Shown here: in pieces, positions 23,016 through 35,589 of the stretch
Position numbering within the stretch: position 1 is the first letter of the stretch
How the letters are laid out: every line of letters begins with the position of its first letter
Origin: Saturnia japonica
Lineage: Eukaryota > Arthropoda > Insecta > Lepidoptera > Saturniidae
NCBI GenBank assembly: GCA_033032175.1
Contig: CM065321.1
Coordinates: 9,508,501 to 9,572,500, forward strand
DNA: 64,000 nucleotides
Reading direction: 5' to 3'
Made by a program: the position numbers and the translations under genes
Notes under the pieces: generated by a model
Database searches by the model: none
What the model was told of the DNA's origin: nothing
The model's input: the letters and a program-made list of their open reading frames with translations, nothing else

Positions 23016-24290
23016 CTTTTGATAAGGTGTCTCATGAATTATTGCTCAATAAATTGACATTATATGGGTTCTCAGGAACTTTCCTAAGCTGGATAAGTTC
23101 TTATCTCACAGAACGTGATTTTTATGTTGTAGCAAATGGTTTTCAGTCTATAAAACGTAAAATAACTTCAGGTGTCCCACAGGGATCAAATCTTGGCCCA
23201 ATATTATTTAATATATATATAAATGACGTTTCTTTTTCTTTTTATAACTCAAAGCCGTTCCTGTTTGCAAATGATTTAAAAATTTTAAAAATTGTAGATT
23301 GTGTTGAAGATGTTTTTTTACTGCAACAGGATCTCAATAGACTTATTGATTGGTGTAAAATTAATTTCATGAGTCTTAATTCTAAAAAATGCGTACATAT
23401 GAAATTCACAAGAAAAAATAATTTCATAACTTCTACTTATAACATTACAGGTCACAATATAGAAGAGGTAGAAGTTATTAGAGATTTGGGGATCACGTTT
23501 GATAGAAAGTTAACTTTTGTGCCTCATGTCTGTCAAATACTCAAAAAAGCGTTTAAGTCTTTAGGTTTTATAATCAGAAGTGGTAAGGAATTCCGCATGC
23601 CCCAAACTAAAATATTACTTTACAATGATATTGTGCGCAGCATATTAGAATATTGTAGTGTAGTGTGGAGACCACACTATGCCACGCACTCTCTTAGGAT
23701 TGAACGTATACAGAAAAAGTTTTTATACCACTTGATGTACTCCGTAGGCAAAGCAAATAAAAATAAATCATAGATAGATAGAATGAAAGAATTTAAAATT
23801 GTAGCACTCTCTAAACGTAGAGATATTTTGGATCTTATATTTTTATATAAACTTTTAAGAAACAAAATTGATTGTCCGGAAATCCTTCAAATGGTTAATT
23901 ATAGAGTGCCTATTAGATATCCTCGTCACATAATAACTCCTTTAGTTCCGCCTCTGCGTAGGACAGTGCTTGCAAATAACTCGCCCATTCCTAGAATGTG
24001 TAAATTATACAACAGTGTGAGTTTAACAGCAGATATTCATGTGGACACTTTATCGAAATATCGAAAATGTATCACTGCTTATTCTAAGTAATGTTTTAGA
24101 CATCATTGGTTTTTTTTTTTGGTTAGTTTGTTTTATTATATTGTTTATGACATAATTAGCTAATATAATTTTGCATGCTGTGTTAGCCTATAATTAGTTA
24201 GTACTTTTAAGCATATTTTCATAAACTGTATGTTAATTAAAGAAATATTGTACAACTGTTGGCTAAACAAATAAAGAGAAAAAAAAAAAT
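23015..24290 (+). pseudogene. 5'-truncated CR1/Jockey-like LINE, damaged reverse transcriptase
   Basis: The frame begins inside the reverse transcriptase (EAFDKVSHELLLNKL at 23,010-23,055) and shows SGVPQGSNLGPILFNIYIND followed by FANDLKI, where the catalytic YADD/FADD box should be. The first catalytic aspartate is therefore asparagine. There is an in-frame TAG at 23,771-23,773, after which the same frame continues to TAA at 24,089-24,091 through ALSKRRDILDLIFLYKLL, the usual C-terminal part of these LINEs. The 3' UTR ends near 24,290 with AATAAAGAG and an A-rich tail. The 5' junction coincides with the start of the chimeric element at 23,015. Confidence 0.82.
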
Positions 24291-24299
24291 AAAGAAGAA

Positions 24300-24800
24300 A
24301 AACAAATTTTTGTTAGTTCTTGACCAATTTTGATAAAATTTTGTACAAGGGAATTATAAGTCATTAAATGAATGATGGGTTAACAGAATTTTCAATAATA
24401 CTTTTATGGATCGTATAAAAAGAAATCCCAATTATTTAAATATTAATTAATTCTTAACTGATTTTGATTAAATTGTGTACGTGGGAAGTATATGTAATTA
24501 CATTATTGATGACAGGCTATAACAATTGTCAAATTACTTCAAGGAATTATAAAAAAGGATTCCAAAAAATAAATTTCTGTCAATTCTCAACAGATTCTGA
24601 TCAAATGCATTAGAAATCGTAGAATAGAATAATAATTTTCAACCGAATTTGATGAACATTGCACTTACTACAAGGGAAATTTATGCCTCAATTGATACGG
24701 CATGGAAATTGTCAACAATATGAGCAAAAATAAAATTACGGGATGTAAATAACTACTGCATAGTAACAAACGCATGCGGAGCCGCGAGTACACCGAAACA
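24300..24800 (+). repeat. Dispersed repeat, family D, with internal tandem units
   Basis: Degenerate units of roughly 100-140 bases, each with a phrase like TTAACTGATTTTGATTAAAT then TGTGTACGTGGGAAGTAT, start near 24,310, 24,450, 24,575 and 24,640. It ends with TACTGCATAGTAACAAACGC and GCGGAGCCGCGAGTACACCG, the family 3' end. Confidence 0.55.
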
Positions 24801-25160
24801 GTCAAATAATTAAAATATAATTTAAACATATCATTCACTGATGTCATTTGTAAGGAAAAATAAGTATCAGATAAGAGCCAATAAGAATAATAGATGCAAC
24901 TTAGTTTTATGCTCTAAATGCTCACACGTGACGGGAAATACAATTATTTTATACCCTGTCCACACGACGCCTGACTAGATGCAGTACCCTCTAAAGATAA
25001 TAAAGGAGATCGTACGCATAGTAAACGTCTAGAATCATAACACCACGGGCACTTAGTTTTTACTTTACTGCAAATTGGATGCATTTGCATGTTGGTTCAT
25101 AATAGTGATACTTTATAATCATGCTCAGAAATTTCAACGGTGCATGTCAAATATTTAATG
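24801..25160. other. Non-coding stretch
   Basis: I see no gene or bounded repeat here. Confidence 0.35.
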
Positions 25161-25164
25161 GATA

Positions 25165-25375
25165 ACTTCGTGATGAAACCATAGCATGGTAATAGGGCTT
25201 TTTCTAATGCTCGTCTGGCTAGCTACTAACCTCAAATTGAAAATCTATTGCCAAGCACCAATAGGTGTGTTCCGGCAGCTGCATTTGAAAGCCAATTTTC
25301 CACTAGGCGTAGCGTGTTATTATCTTAGGCCACATCTTCACATAAAGGTAAGATTGTGGCTATAACGCAAAAATA
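25165..25375 (+). mobile_element. tRNA-derived SINE, family 2 (5' truncated)
   Basis: Starts in the body (GTGATGAAACCATAGCATGG) and continues with CTAATGCTCGTCTGGCTAGC, GTGTTCCGGCAGCTGCATTT and AGATTGTGGCTATAACGC; the tRNA-like head is missing. Confidence 0.6.
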
Positions 25376-25434
25376 TTTTTTTCTATCTCATTCCATGAAA
25401 TAACAAACATTCTTTGTTATTATTTAATGGCTGT

Positions 25435-25645
25435 AACTCACGGTTGAACGCGTTTTAAATTCATTGGATCAACATTCCACCGCGTCGCCGCTAACGCACC
25501 CGCATCGTTGTTATTACTTCCTGTACTTATCTACTGCTTGACAGATTGCTTGAAGTTCATGGTTACTGCTTCACTCCTTAGAATCGTAGCGTGAAGTTCT
25601 ATAACCCACCTTTATAAACTACCTCAATAAATAAGCTATAAAATG
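25435..25645 (+). repeat. Dispersed repeat, family F
   Basis: Matches 53,045-53,240 in order: a TTAAAT...CATTCCACC phrase, GCGTCGCCGCTAACGCACCC, ATCGTTGTTATTACTTCC, GAATCGTAGC and a CCTCAATAAATAAGCTATA end. The element is not named by me. Confidence 0.5.
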
Positions 25646-25784
25646 TAAAATTAATGTTTTTAATCTGACTGATAGCACCAGAGATTAACGCGAACAAATA
25701 AACAAACTACCTATTGAAATTTATAGACAGATAGATATTCCGTCATTTATTTTAATTTCTTCCATTATTATTTAACCGATCAAG

Positions 25785-26005
25785 AGACGGAGGTTACTCT
25801 ATTTGAACATATTTTTTTTATGGATGTTCAGTCATAACTTCTTTGTTTATGAACCGATTTGGACGATTATTTTCTTGTTTGAAAGAGGTTACCTCAAGGG
25901 TGGTCCCATTTTAATTTCACGGACATTGGATCTTCAACTTCGAACATGAACCTGGGAATTATTAAAAAGCATCAAAGTGGGTTTTCTTATTGTTAAAAAT
26001 TGTCT
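25785..26005 (+). repeat. Dispersed repeat, family C
   Basis: Contains AAGAGACGGAGGTTACTCTA, TTATGAACCGATTTGGACGA, TACCTCAAGGGTGGTCCCAT and the closing TTTCTTATTGTTAAAAATTG. Confidence 0.6.
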
Positions 26006-27480
26006 TGTTTTAATTATACCATAGTGTTTTATTATTTTCGATTTCGCGTCTTCATTACAATAATCTTTAATTAATTTTATAATACCTACATGAAGAGAAA
26101 CTTGGGACTCTTTTTAAGCATATTATGCGCACGGAAGACCGTGAATTTTGGCATAGTTAAAGTTTATACATTGCGGATACTACACCGACCAGTGTTATCG
26201 AACATAGACCCTTCAAAACATTGACACTGACATTGAGTGAAAAGTGGCACCAACAATATTCATTGTTTACGACAATAAATAATAGTGAAACCATACTGAT
26301 TAATTATTAGTTGTAGCACGCGCGTTGAAGCAGTGTGGAGATAATAATTAATCTATGAGTCAAACAGATAATAAATAATAGTACATATATGATTAAAAAA
26401 TCGCTAGTCGAATTTCACCACTGAACCACCCAGCGGTAGTGATAAATAGTTCGCCGTTTATAATGTAACATATTGTAAAGGGAATATACTACATAAGTAA
26501 ATTTCAAATTAAAAAGTTAAATTTTAGCAATCGATAAGTTTGTGGCGACATCTACATAGGGACATCTATCGAGCTACATAAGTCGCATCCTACATCGCGC
26601 TATAGAAATTAACTCTTCAATTGAGTATATGTACAAGAACCCGACTACAACCGTTGGGCAGCTGCCCGCCAGACATAACACCCGTCTGGTCGGATGATCC
26701 TCCCTTTGCAATAGCTCTTCTACAAGTTAAACTCTTTAGTTGGTTCTATGGTATTATTAAGCTATCCAGTATTCGTAATTATGAATAGGGAATATCAGTT
26801 CCGTAAATTAAATATAATATCAGTAATCCTTTGTAATATCATTAAACATCAATAATACTAATAAAGTAAGCAGTGCGCTTACTCACACGAACGAATTTCC
26901 ACAGGTTTACCTGTGCATGTAGCCAGTTCTCATGCCAGCTTTCCTTTTACCGCCTGGTTTCTAGTCGCCAGTGGCTGTTAAATGGGTACCAATTATTCGA
27001 ATTGTTACAATTATTTGATTCGATTAGATTTGAATACTATTCGAACATTCCTAATATTAAGGATAAGAAGTAGTTTGAAAGATTTGATTTGATATAATTA
27101 CTTGTCTAAGATTAATAGGCCAGCTTAATTATAAATATAGCTTAAATTATATTTTATATTTACTATTAATTAAAATAACATAATTAACTTTCAATGTATC
27201 TGTGTCCTACAGAACAAACTACGAAAACGCAAACATTATTAATAACTTCCAAAATCTACATTTTGCGTGTGGTTATAGAACGAAACACAGATATGGATCC
27301 ACAATCAAATATTTTATGAGGTACTCCCATGTACTAAAAATATTATAGGATCTTTATTTAACAAAGAGAATATATTTTACAAGCTTTAATGGCTATTTTT
27401 ATATTAGATTTTAATGAAATTGTGTATTCGAAAAGCTTATGCAATTTCTTAACAAAAATAATTGTTAATAATACCTACTT
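26006..27480. other. Non-coding stretch
   Basis: No gene seen. The plus-strand open frame 26,873-27,073 has no recognisable domain. A GC-richer phrase at 26,660-26,700 (GCAGCTGCCCGCCAGACA) is unassigned. Confidence 0.35.
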
Positions 27481-27840
27481 TTAGAAATCGTACAAAAAAT
27501 GATTTTTCATTAATATTAACCGATTTTGATGAAATTTTGTAGACGGAAAGCATATTTTATAAACCAGTTTGCACAGTAACACAGTACAGCAGTACAGTAA
27601 CTTTATATACGTAATAAATATTCTTATAATAATGTTTCACAAGTAGATATTTCCGCTTCATTAGATCTATAGAGAGATACAAGAAACGTAAATTAATGTT
27701 TGTTTGTCTGTATAAATCGAGAATGAAATTTCGAAACGTCGATAGATTTTGATCACTCGGTGGTCGCCGTTGTATTAGGATTGTACTGTACTTACCATCT
27801 GGGACAGTACCATCAATTTACCATGCTACCATAAAAAAAA
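27480..27840 (+). repeat. Family D unit followed by a family B LINE UTR piece
   Basis: 27,490-27,560 carries one family D unit (ACCGATTTTGATGAAATTTT, GTAGACGGAAAGCATATT). 27,735-27,838 carries the family B UTR (GGTGGTCGCCGTTGTATTAG, ACTTACCATCTGGGACAGTA) and ends in an A tract. Confidence 0.45.
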
Positions 27841-27904
27841 AATGTGGAAGGAGATTTGTACTAATTGCGCCAACGAGCCAAATAAAGAGAGGTAGAAATA
27901 TCTT

Positions 27905-28125
27905 AAAGCAAAGATGGCTCAGTGGAAGCGTGTATGGACAATGCGTCGATCGACAATGGACAACGGTCACTTGGCTAATTACCATTCTCAATTTGAAAAT
28001 TTGTCAAAAAGTACTTGTACCAGTAGACGTACTTGAGAGCCAGTTCTCCACTAAGCTTACCGTGTCACTGTCTTGGAACACATTGTCAATTAACATCAGG
28101 TGATATTGTTGCCAAATGATAAACC
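27905..28125 (+). mobile_element. tRNA-derived SINE, family 2
   Basis: Starts AAAGATGGCTCAGTGGAAGC, continues with TCAATTTGAAAATTTGTC, TTGAGAGCCAGTTCTCCACT and ACATCAGGTGATATTGTTGC. Diverged but complete in layout. Confidence 0.55.
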
Positions 28126-29690
28126 TATAAATATTTAAAAATATAAAATTAATTTAATAATAAGACAACAAAAGAGCCGTCTCTTTACGGATATTGACCT
28201 CTAGATTCTGTAAGTCAATGTTTGACTTTCTAGTTAAAATCGAGAATCAAACTTTATGTAGGAGATTTGTACAAATTACGCGAATGTACCAAATAAATAG
28301 AAGCAGGATCAAAGAATAAAGTGGCTAAATTCTGTTTACACTTTTACATAAAATGTTGCTCGGAAGTGTACCTGCGTGCACTTCTGTTCTATAAACTAGA
28401 AGCGTTATCAGATTTGCTTCGACTAATCGCTGGCTTTGGGCGTAGAGCGACGAAAGTTATGTTTATTACCATAATTTATGGTCAACATGTTGTAACTTAT
28501 TATCATAATAATAGCCATTATAACAATTCAGTATTACTAGAATCATGTTCATAAGCAATTGACATTGTTTGTAAAGTTTTTAAAGGTCTTTAAACTACGA
28601 AATAGGTGAAAAAACGATAAAGGTTGACTTAAGACTTTTATGTATTTATTTTTCTAAGAATAATTCAATGCTCTTCTAAGATAAACTAAATAGTATGGTA
28701 AGAATAATACACCTTATAATAATATCAGCCTGTGAGTACTGTTATGCAATGAGGCCTCTTCTTGAGGGATGGCATAAGCTTCACCACGTCAGTCCATAAC
28801 GTATTGGCCATTGCAAACATCCAGAAATTAACAGTTTCCTCACGATGCATTCCTTCACCGTCATCCGATAGTAATTAGTAAATGTACGCGAATTTCGAAA
28901 AAAAATCGGAAATATTAAAGTTACGTAGATGATTCTTGCTTGATATAAAACACAAATAAATAGTATAGACACACATAAATAGTTATTAGTTCGAAGCAAT
29001 TTTATTTGTAATGATTTTGATGTGTTTATTTAATTATAAATAGTTGGAATAATAATGTCCAAAGTAACTACACTATCTACAAGCCGAACTGGTGAAATGC
29101 CAAACAACTGTAACAAATATTTTAATTCAGCGCGGCAGCGAGGCGAAACAATGCGACGGAGAATACTGTGCAACCCCCTGGGTAGGGTTACCATATGACA
29201 GGCATAGACAGGCGTGTGGCCGGTAATAATCTGAGACAGGCATTTTCAAATTTCACGCGCTATCCTAGAGTATTGCGCGTTCGCGACATACTCTCTCCAC
29301 CATTCTCGGTGGATAAATGAATACTTACGCAAAATGCGCATCATCTAATTTCTTTTAGAAATGGGCATCGCTGTTGATAACGCGAAACTGTTTGACGAGC
29401 ATAAAGTCTTAAAATAATATTGTAGAAGTTTAGATGATAGCAGTTTTTCTGTAAGTTTAAATACACAATGGTGCAGTTTCTTTAAAATTCGAAGCATTAA
29501 AAGGGACTGTGGGGATATTACAGAATTAGTAAAAATCTGTCAATTTATGTTATATTTTTTGACACATATTATAATGCCAATGTAGAACTTATATTTTCTC
29601 TCATAAACCAACGCTCATTAGCGTGAAGAAAGAAACAAACAAAATGATAATTGAGTCAGTTAACGCCATATTGATGACACAAGAAAATTT
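28126..29690. other. Non-coding stretch
   Basis: No gene supported. The 77-codon frame at 28,321-28,554 starts without a recognisable motif. A GC-richer part (29,105-29,320) has neither repeat partners nor coding features that I can see. Confidence 0.35.
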
Positions 29691-29698
29691 CAAAGCTA

Positions 29699-31259
29699 CA
29701 CACATCAAAAAAGTCTAAGCAACATGCGTGATATTACAAATTTTTCCATTTATATTAATTAATTTTTAAATATTTACTCAAACAAAGTGCGTAGGTAAGT
29801 AAACTTTTTTGTTATTGATGACATACTGATACATGACATAAAATTCAAATGACTGCGAATTTGTTTGAATTTAAGTGCGTTTTAATTGCTACGTTTAGTC
29901 TTGATTTTATAATTTTACCAACCATTTAAATAAAGTTAGCGACAAAATTGAATTGTTATATATTATTTACGTCATGAAGCGACGTCATTTGATGGCAGAT
30001 GAAATGCAAAGAGCTGTAGGGATGTTGCAAGCGGGAAGTAATCAATCTCAGGTATCTCGACATTTTGGCATTCATAGAAGCGTTATTTGTCGTCTTTGGT
30101 AGCGCTACAATAATACAGGAGAACCCGCTGAACAGCATCCAGGCCGTAAAAGGAGTAAAACCACTCGGCAAGACTGGTACATACAAATGACTGCAAGACG
30201 CCAGCCGATGTTAACCGCTCGAGAGATAAGTTTGAGGCTACAAATTTCAAGTGGTGTTGATGTAAGTCCTCAAACTGTGCGAAATCGACTGCATGAGTAC
30301 GACCTACGAGCTTGATGCCCAATCAGGTGCCCACCGATACGTCACGGGAATCGCGCTCGTCGATATTAATGGTGTTGAGAACGCATAACATGGACCCAGG
30401 AACAATGGGATAAAATTATGTTTTCCGATGAGTCGCGATTCGGGTTTAAGCCTCATACAAGGTGAGTGTATCGTCGGCCCGGAAATACTGAAAGGCTCAG
30501 GTGCGTTCAGGAAGTTCATCCATACAGCGGCTCAACAGTTATGTTATGGGCGGGTATTATGAAGAACAGGCGAACTGAGCTCGTTTTTGTAAATGGAAAC
30601 ATGAATGCTGAAAATTACATTGAGGATATTCTCAGACCTTATGTCTACCTATTTACACAAACCTTTGGTTCCGATTTTAGGTTAATGCATGACAATGCGC
30701 GTTCACATACAGCTCGGCGAACCAGTGAATACTTTGCAACGGAGAACATCCGGGTATTGCCCTGGCCTACACAATCGCCAGATCTCAACCCCATCGAGCA
30801 CGCATGGGACATGCTCCAGAGACGTGTTTTGAAGGACTTGGATGGAGCGACAACAACCCAACAGCTGAAGGATTTGCTACAATTCCATTGGGAGCGAATA
30901 CCGCAAGATGACATAAACAGTCTCATTAATTCAATGAATAATCGTTGCCGACAAGTTCTGAATAGCAGAGGAGCCCATACTTTGTATTAAATTGTTCTAT
31001 TCTTTCACAATAAATACATTTTCTTTAGAAATTTCATTTTGTAAGAAAAAAGTTTAGTTTCTTATGTATCTTAGTTTCTACAGTATATTCTAATATTGTT
31101 CATTTCAGTTATTAAAAGAACTTATAAAGACAACAGCTGTTATTTTTACATCATAGAACCCTAAAGATATTATTATAAAAATAAAATACAACGTTATAAT
31201 GTGAAGAACCATCCTAAAATTTAAATTAGTACATGTTGCTTAGACTTTTTTGATGAGTG
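29699..31259 (+). mobile_element. Complete Tc1-type (DD34E) transposon
   Basis: A 1,561-bp element bounded by 28-bp inverted repeats (29,699-29,726 and 31,232-31,259) that share CATCAAAAAAGTCTAAGCAA and differ at one position. TA flanks both ends (29,697-29,698 and 31,260-31,261). It holds one plus-strand transposase gene with nonsense mutations, so it could now move only with enzyme supplied by a relative. Confidence 0.92.
29974..30990 (+). pseudogene. Tc1-type transposase, five in-frame stops, no frameshift
   Basis: From ATG at 29,974 to TAA at 30,990 is 339 codons, the normal length of a Tc1 transposase, in one frame. The N-terminus is a helix-turn-helix (LMADEMQRAVGMLQAG, QVSRHFGIHRSVICRLW). 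The catalytic triad is visible: FSDESRFGF, then LMHDNARSHTA, then WPTQSPDLNPIEHAWD with 34 residues between the second D and the E. In-frame stops lie at 30,100 (TAG), 30,313 (TGA), 30,367 (TAA), 30,376 (TGA) and 30,463 (TGA). The last 174 codons from 30,466 are open and hold two of the three catalytic residues. The product is presumed inactive. Confidence 0.9.
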
Positions 31260-31261
31260 TA

Positions 31262-32160
31262 TTTATTATGAGGACTTTTACACATATCTGTTGTAATGGA
31301 TCTTTTTTATAGATAGCATTATGTCATCTGAAAAATACCAATCTCAATTTATTAATTATTATTTTTGTTACTAGATATAGTTAGGTACATATGTACTGTG
31401 TTGATTAATTAAATAATATTTAAACTGATGATATTTTTAATTTCTGCGTTTTATCTTAGTCAGACATTCATTTATTTTAAATTGGTGACCCTACACCTGA
31501 CCGACCCTCCGTACCTACACTCCGCAAGTTCAGTTAGCGACCATTCACGTAGAACTGTGAACACAATTCGCTAACGATCGCACCTAAACTAAAGCTCTGT
31601 GTGGTTAGAGAAATCTATTTTAGGCAACACGATGGTTTTCATAGTACTCATATTTCTCCAATTTTATTAATCAATTATTTCGCGTTCTCTACCTATTAAT
31701 CAGACTTATATGAAAATTATTTTTCAATTGAAAACTTATTGAAAACCGTTGTAATCTCAAACGCGATGAAACGAAAAAGCGACATTAAAAAGAGACAAAT
31801 TCATTTATATCTATAGGATTTAGCCTGCGACATAAAGACATAGAAAATATTATACACGGTTAATGCAAGCCCTGATTTTCATGACTATAATCGTCGTCGA
31901 ATTGGCTTAGCAGTGTGACGACCAAACTTGTAGGTACTGTTGTGTGTACAATATCTACGAGTGGTATATAGTTTGAGTTCCACTGATTAAGGATTTTTAA
32001 AAGAGGTTTTAAAGAAGATAATTTGGTTTTCTGAAGTTTTCACTTGCACCGCGTGTGAGTGAACTGCACATATGTTTTCTTTTTCAAATCTTAACAAAAG
32101 TAGACTAAACCTCCTTGATTGGTCACAGCTGCGCAGATTTAAACTGACTCACACAAAACA
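31262..32160. other. Non-coding stretch
   Basis: I see no gene or bounded repeat here. Confidence 0.35.
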
Positions 32161-32164
32161 ATTT

Positions 32165-32330
32165 TAACAAATAAGAAAATTTCCTGTTGTATCTTCGACG
32201 ATCAAGGTCCAATGTCAATGAAATTAGAATGGAATCTCCCTTGAGGTATCCCCTATTCAAGAAAAAACTCGCTTTATACATTCGAATTGAGTAGGTAACA
32301 TCCGTCTTTTTTTGAAGTCTTTTAAAAATA
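32165..32330 (-). repeat. Dispersed repeat, family C (reversed)
   Basis: Reverse complement of the family: AAGGTCCAATGTCAATGAAA, CCTTGAGGTATCCCCTATTC and the terminal CATCCGTCTTTTTTTGAAG. Confidence 0.55.
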
Positions 32331-32729
32331 CATTTTAAACTGTATTTTGCAGGACAAAATCGGAAACCTGTTATTGACTATAGCGAATCCAAATGCGAAA
32401 TACTACTTTGCTTTCGGCTGCTTCACGGTAAATCATAATTATACCATGTAAATCTACCTGTCTGATTTCGGATTCACAGTAATGGACGAATAAAATTACA
32501 TAACATTTCTGACCGGAATATTGTAGTTGGGTTAACGGTAGGCTCTTTGTGTTCATAATTGATATTCAAGGAATTATTTTTAACATAAAAAATGCCGAGA
32601 AAAACATAATATATATTTATCACTTTAAAACAATTATTCATCTATGCAATTATCAATAAGTACCAATATAAGTGCAGCCACGATTTTGGCCAGAGGCAAA
32701 AAAAGAAAAACGAATTAAAAAAAAACCTG

Positions 32730-32935
32730 GTAATATAACTCTACACCTGCATGTGATGGTATCTTTGGAACAGTCCAAAACAACGGCAACCGTCGCGTCG
32801 GTGACAGATTCCAATAACAGTCGACACCGTGATGTCGGCCTGCTAAAATGCCTGTTCATGCCTCGTTTGAAGGACCCAATATTAAAGAAAGGAGAGAAAC
32901 GTCTTCCAGTCAACATTGCAAATCAACACATTTAC
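32730..32935 (-). pseudogene. LINE C-terminus and 3' UTR remnant
   Basis: The minus strand reads LTGRRFSPFFNIGSFKRGMN then RHFSRPTS. The pattern FxxxxNxxSFKRxxxRHxxxR is the usual C-terminus of CR1/Jockey-like LINEs. After it comes a UTR-like phrase related to family B (ACGGTTGCCGTTGTTTTGGA). Only this end is present. Confidence 0.5.
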
Positions 32936-33000
32936 AACGTCCTTACCAATACCTTGCTCGGGATGGGGGGTAGCAGCTCCTCTGGTTATACCTAGCTACG

Positions 33001-33480
33001 CCCATGAGTACCAAACTATTTAAAATTATTTAATTGCATCAGAAGTGAACTAAATCATCAGCAATGCGATAATTCCCATAGATCGTACCCGTAGTCTTAT
33101 TTTAGTTCTAGTCTCGTTAAACTTTAGACATGTCTTCCATCTTCACTCATTGTACAAATATTTCATCCCCCGAGTGTATAGTTGTATCGACATTGATACA
33201 TTCCTCTCTGTCGAAACTTAGTATTTTATATCTAGAAATAAATTTCGACATATTACTTGTCAACGACATCGTATCGATAACTTATTTTACAATAATTTTA
33301 CTTTATAATTTTTATAATCAACATGTGTAATTCAAGCGTTTATAAATTTTTAAATTAGGAAACATAGATTTGAACTTTTACCTACATATTTTGACCTTTT
33401 CTTCACGGCTTGAGTTATTTATTAACGAGCTTTCTTGTCCGTCTGTTTGCTAAAATGGTTATAATTTATCATTAATCAAT
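33001..33480. other. Non-coding AT-rich stretch
   Basis: The frame at 33,130-33,330 is AT-driven and shows no motif. No repeat recognised. Confidence 0.35.
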
Positions 33481-33489
33481 CAATACATA

Positions 33490-33745
33490 GTATAGAGTAA
33501 AGTTGCCTTCCGCCGTCTGTCCCTCGGTACGCTTAGATCTTTTAAACTACGCAACGGTTTTTATTGAGGTTTTCACTACTATTTAGAAATTTTTTTACGG
33601 AAGGTTTAGATATACAATACATTCCAATTAAGTTTTTGTATAGTAGACAAAATTCAATTATTTGTAATCAAGTAGTCAAAAAATTATTTTTCTGCGCTCG
33701 CTAAGGTTGACTCACAAGTAACCATTTTTATTTTCAACATAATAA
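33490..33745 (+). repeat. Dispersed repeat, family E
   Basis: Starts GAGTAAAGTTGCCTTCCGCC with CTACGCAACGGTTTTTATTG, and shares its second half with the reversed copy at 20,105-20,345. Confidence 0.55.
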
Positions 33746-33954
33746 ATTAATATAGTACGTTAATTGCGAAGCTATTTTTACAAATTCAGTAATAATCTTT
33801 ATCCAGATAAATTTATTAGTTAACTTGACCATTTAATTTAAATTAAAATTATCTTTTACAGTTTTTCATTTAATCGAATATCGTAAAACATATCACGAAT
33901 TCAAAATTACGCTTGACCAAAGAAATTCCTCTCAGCAAAACAGACGCGGTTGGT

Positions 33955-34255
33955 TGACCGGCACTCCGTACCTATGATGAATAATAGCGCGTCGTGAGCT
34001 AAGCGTGACTATGAAGATACATAGCATACCATCATGCCTGTATCCCCGAAATGTTAGGCAGAGGTATACACGCACAGTTCGCCGGGTATGTTTTAGATCC
34101 CATGTAATAGGGGGCGAGCCTATTGCCATTAATCGGGCACAAATCCAAAATTCAAGCTGCTACTGAGAATTTCATAGTAAAATCCAATAACACTTTGCTC
34201 GACCTGGGAATCGAACCTGTAAATTGTACCCACGCAAGCTGGGGCGGGTAGCTAG
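33955..34255 (-). mobile_element. tRNA-derived SINE, family 1, with the CTAGC module (reversed)
   Basis: Minus-strand reading gives TAGCTACCCGCCCCAGC, then directly GGTTCGATTCCCAGGTCGAG (B box) and the family body through AGGCATGATGGTATGCTATG. Compared with 19,555 the segment between the module and the B box is missing, so this copy has lost its A box. Confidence 0.65.
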
Positions 34256-35560
34256 TTGCTTATAAATTAACTTGTCATGCGTCGTTAATCTCACTAATAT
34301 GTTTAAAATCGACTGCAAAATTTCTCACACACTAAGATTAAAAATAATTAACTAAATAAAATATTTGTTTTTAATATACAACACTTTTGAAGCTTAATTA
34401 AAAGAATAAAAAAATTTCATCAATTCAAAAAACATGGGTGCATGCAATAGAACACGGATATACTCTTAATCGAGCTGTAAGACACTTTATTTGAAACATT
34501 CCAGTTAAATAGTATTTACAATATGAGTAGTAATTATTTGAAAGTCCTCGTAACGGTTGTCAACACTATCCAAGTGTTAGTGACGTCAGACATTACTGCC
34601 ATAGGAGTAATATAGTCGAAGAGGTGATGTCACAGTACGAGAGCCAAAACTGTCATTGCACACTACACTAAAAACTAAACTACTAGGCGTCAATAAATTT
34701 GGTTAATTCTGTTCCAGTGATTGTTATTTACACGATCAGAGTGAGCAATGAGTAAATAGAATATAAGATGTAATACAATAGAGTAATAACTCACATTCGC
34801 AGAGGATATTTAGGACATGGTATCGCAATATTATAATGTTAAATTAAATTACCTTTTATATAACTTAGGTTTTTATTTTATCGAATTTTGTGTATGTATT
34901 ATATGATTAAGAAAATTTATACAATACATTTCGATTGTTATAGTTTTAATTATCAAAACATATGTTATAAATACTCAATTATTTGATACATTGAGATTAG
35001 CGAGTTGGAATATTTTGTTCGGTATGTTGTTAAGCCAGTACGCATTTGTTTGTCGTCGGATTGTTACGGGATATTTGTAACGGGCGGAAAACCACAAATT
35101 GAATTGTTGGCTAAGTTGTGCGCTGACAACATGAAGTGAAAAGCATACTGGTACTTTCCACACCATTCGTTTTTATTTATTACTGTTCAATATTGTTAGC
35201 ACAGTCATTAATTGTATTGCTATTTTGTTTTAAGAATGAAATGATTTTTCTGAAGTGAAAGACAAGAAACGCTGTATTTTAATTCACTAGTAATATAATA
35301 CTTGAGAATCGTGTCATATTTTAACACATTTTGAGATTTGAAACGTAGCTCAGAACCGAATGACCTTACTTTCTTGCCTGTTTTAGTGTATATAATAGGT
35401 TCTCTTACATATAAAATTAATGTTTTATATAAAAAATAAAACGAAAAAAATATTATGAAATTATACATTTAATCAATCGAAGTATTTACAATCATTATCT
35501 ATATACTTTCGCCATTTTATAGGTGGTTCATTGATTCTCATATTTTTTCTTGCAAGAAAT
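34256..35560. other. Non-coding AT-rich stretch
   Basis: No gene supported. Minus-strand frames at 34,975-35,166 and 35,220-35,468 lack recognisable features. Confidence 0.35.
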
Positions 35561-35589
35561 TGTCCATGTTTCTAGAAAAAGTGGTAATT

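Noticed and set aside
32672..32995. Plus-strand 107-codon frame, lysine-rich
   Set aside because: It is antisense to the LINE C-terminal remnant on the minus strand.
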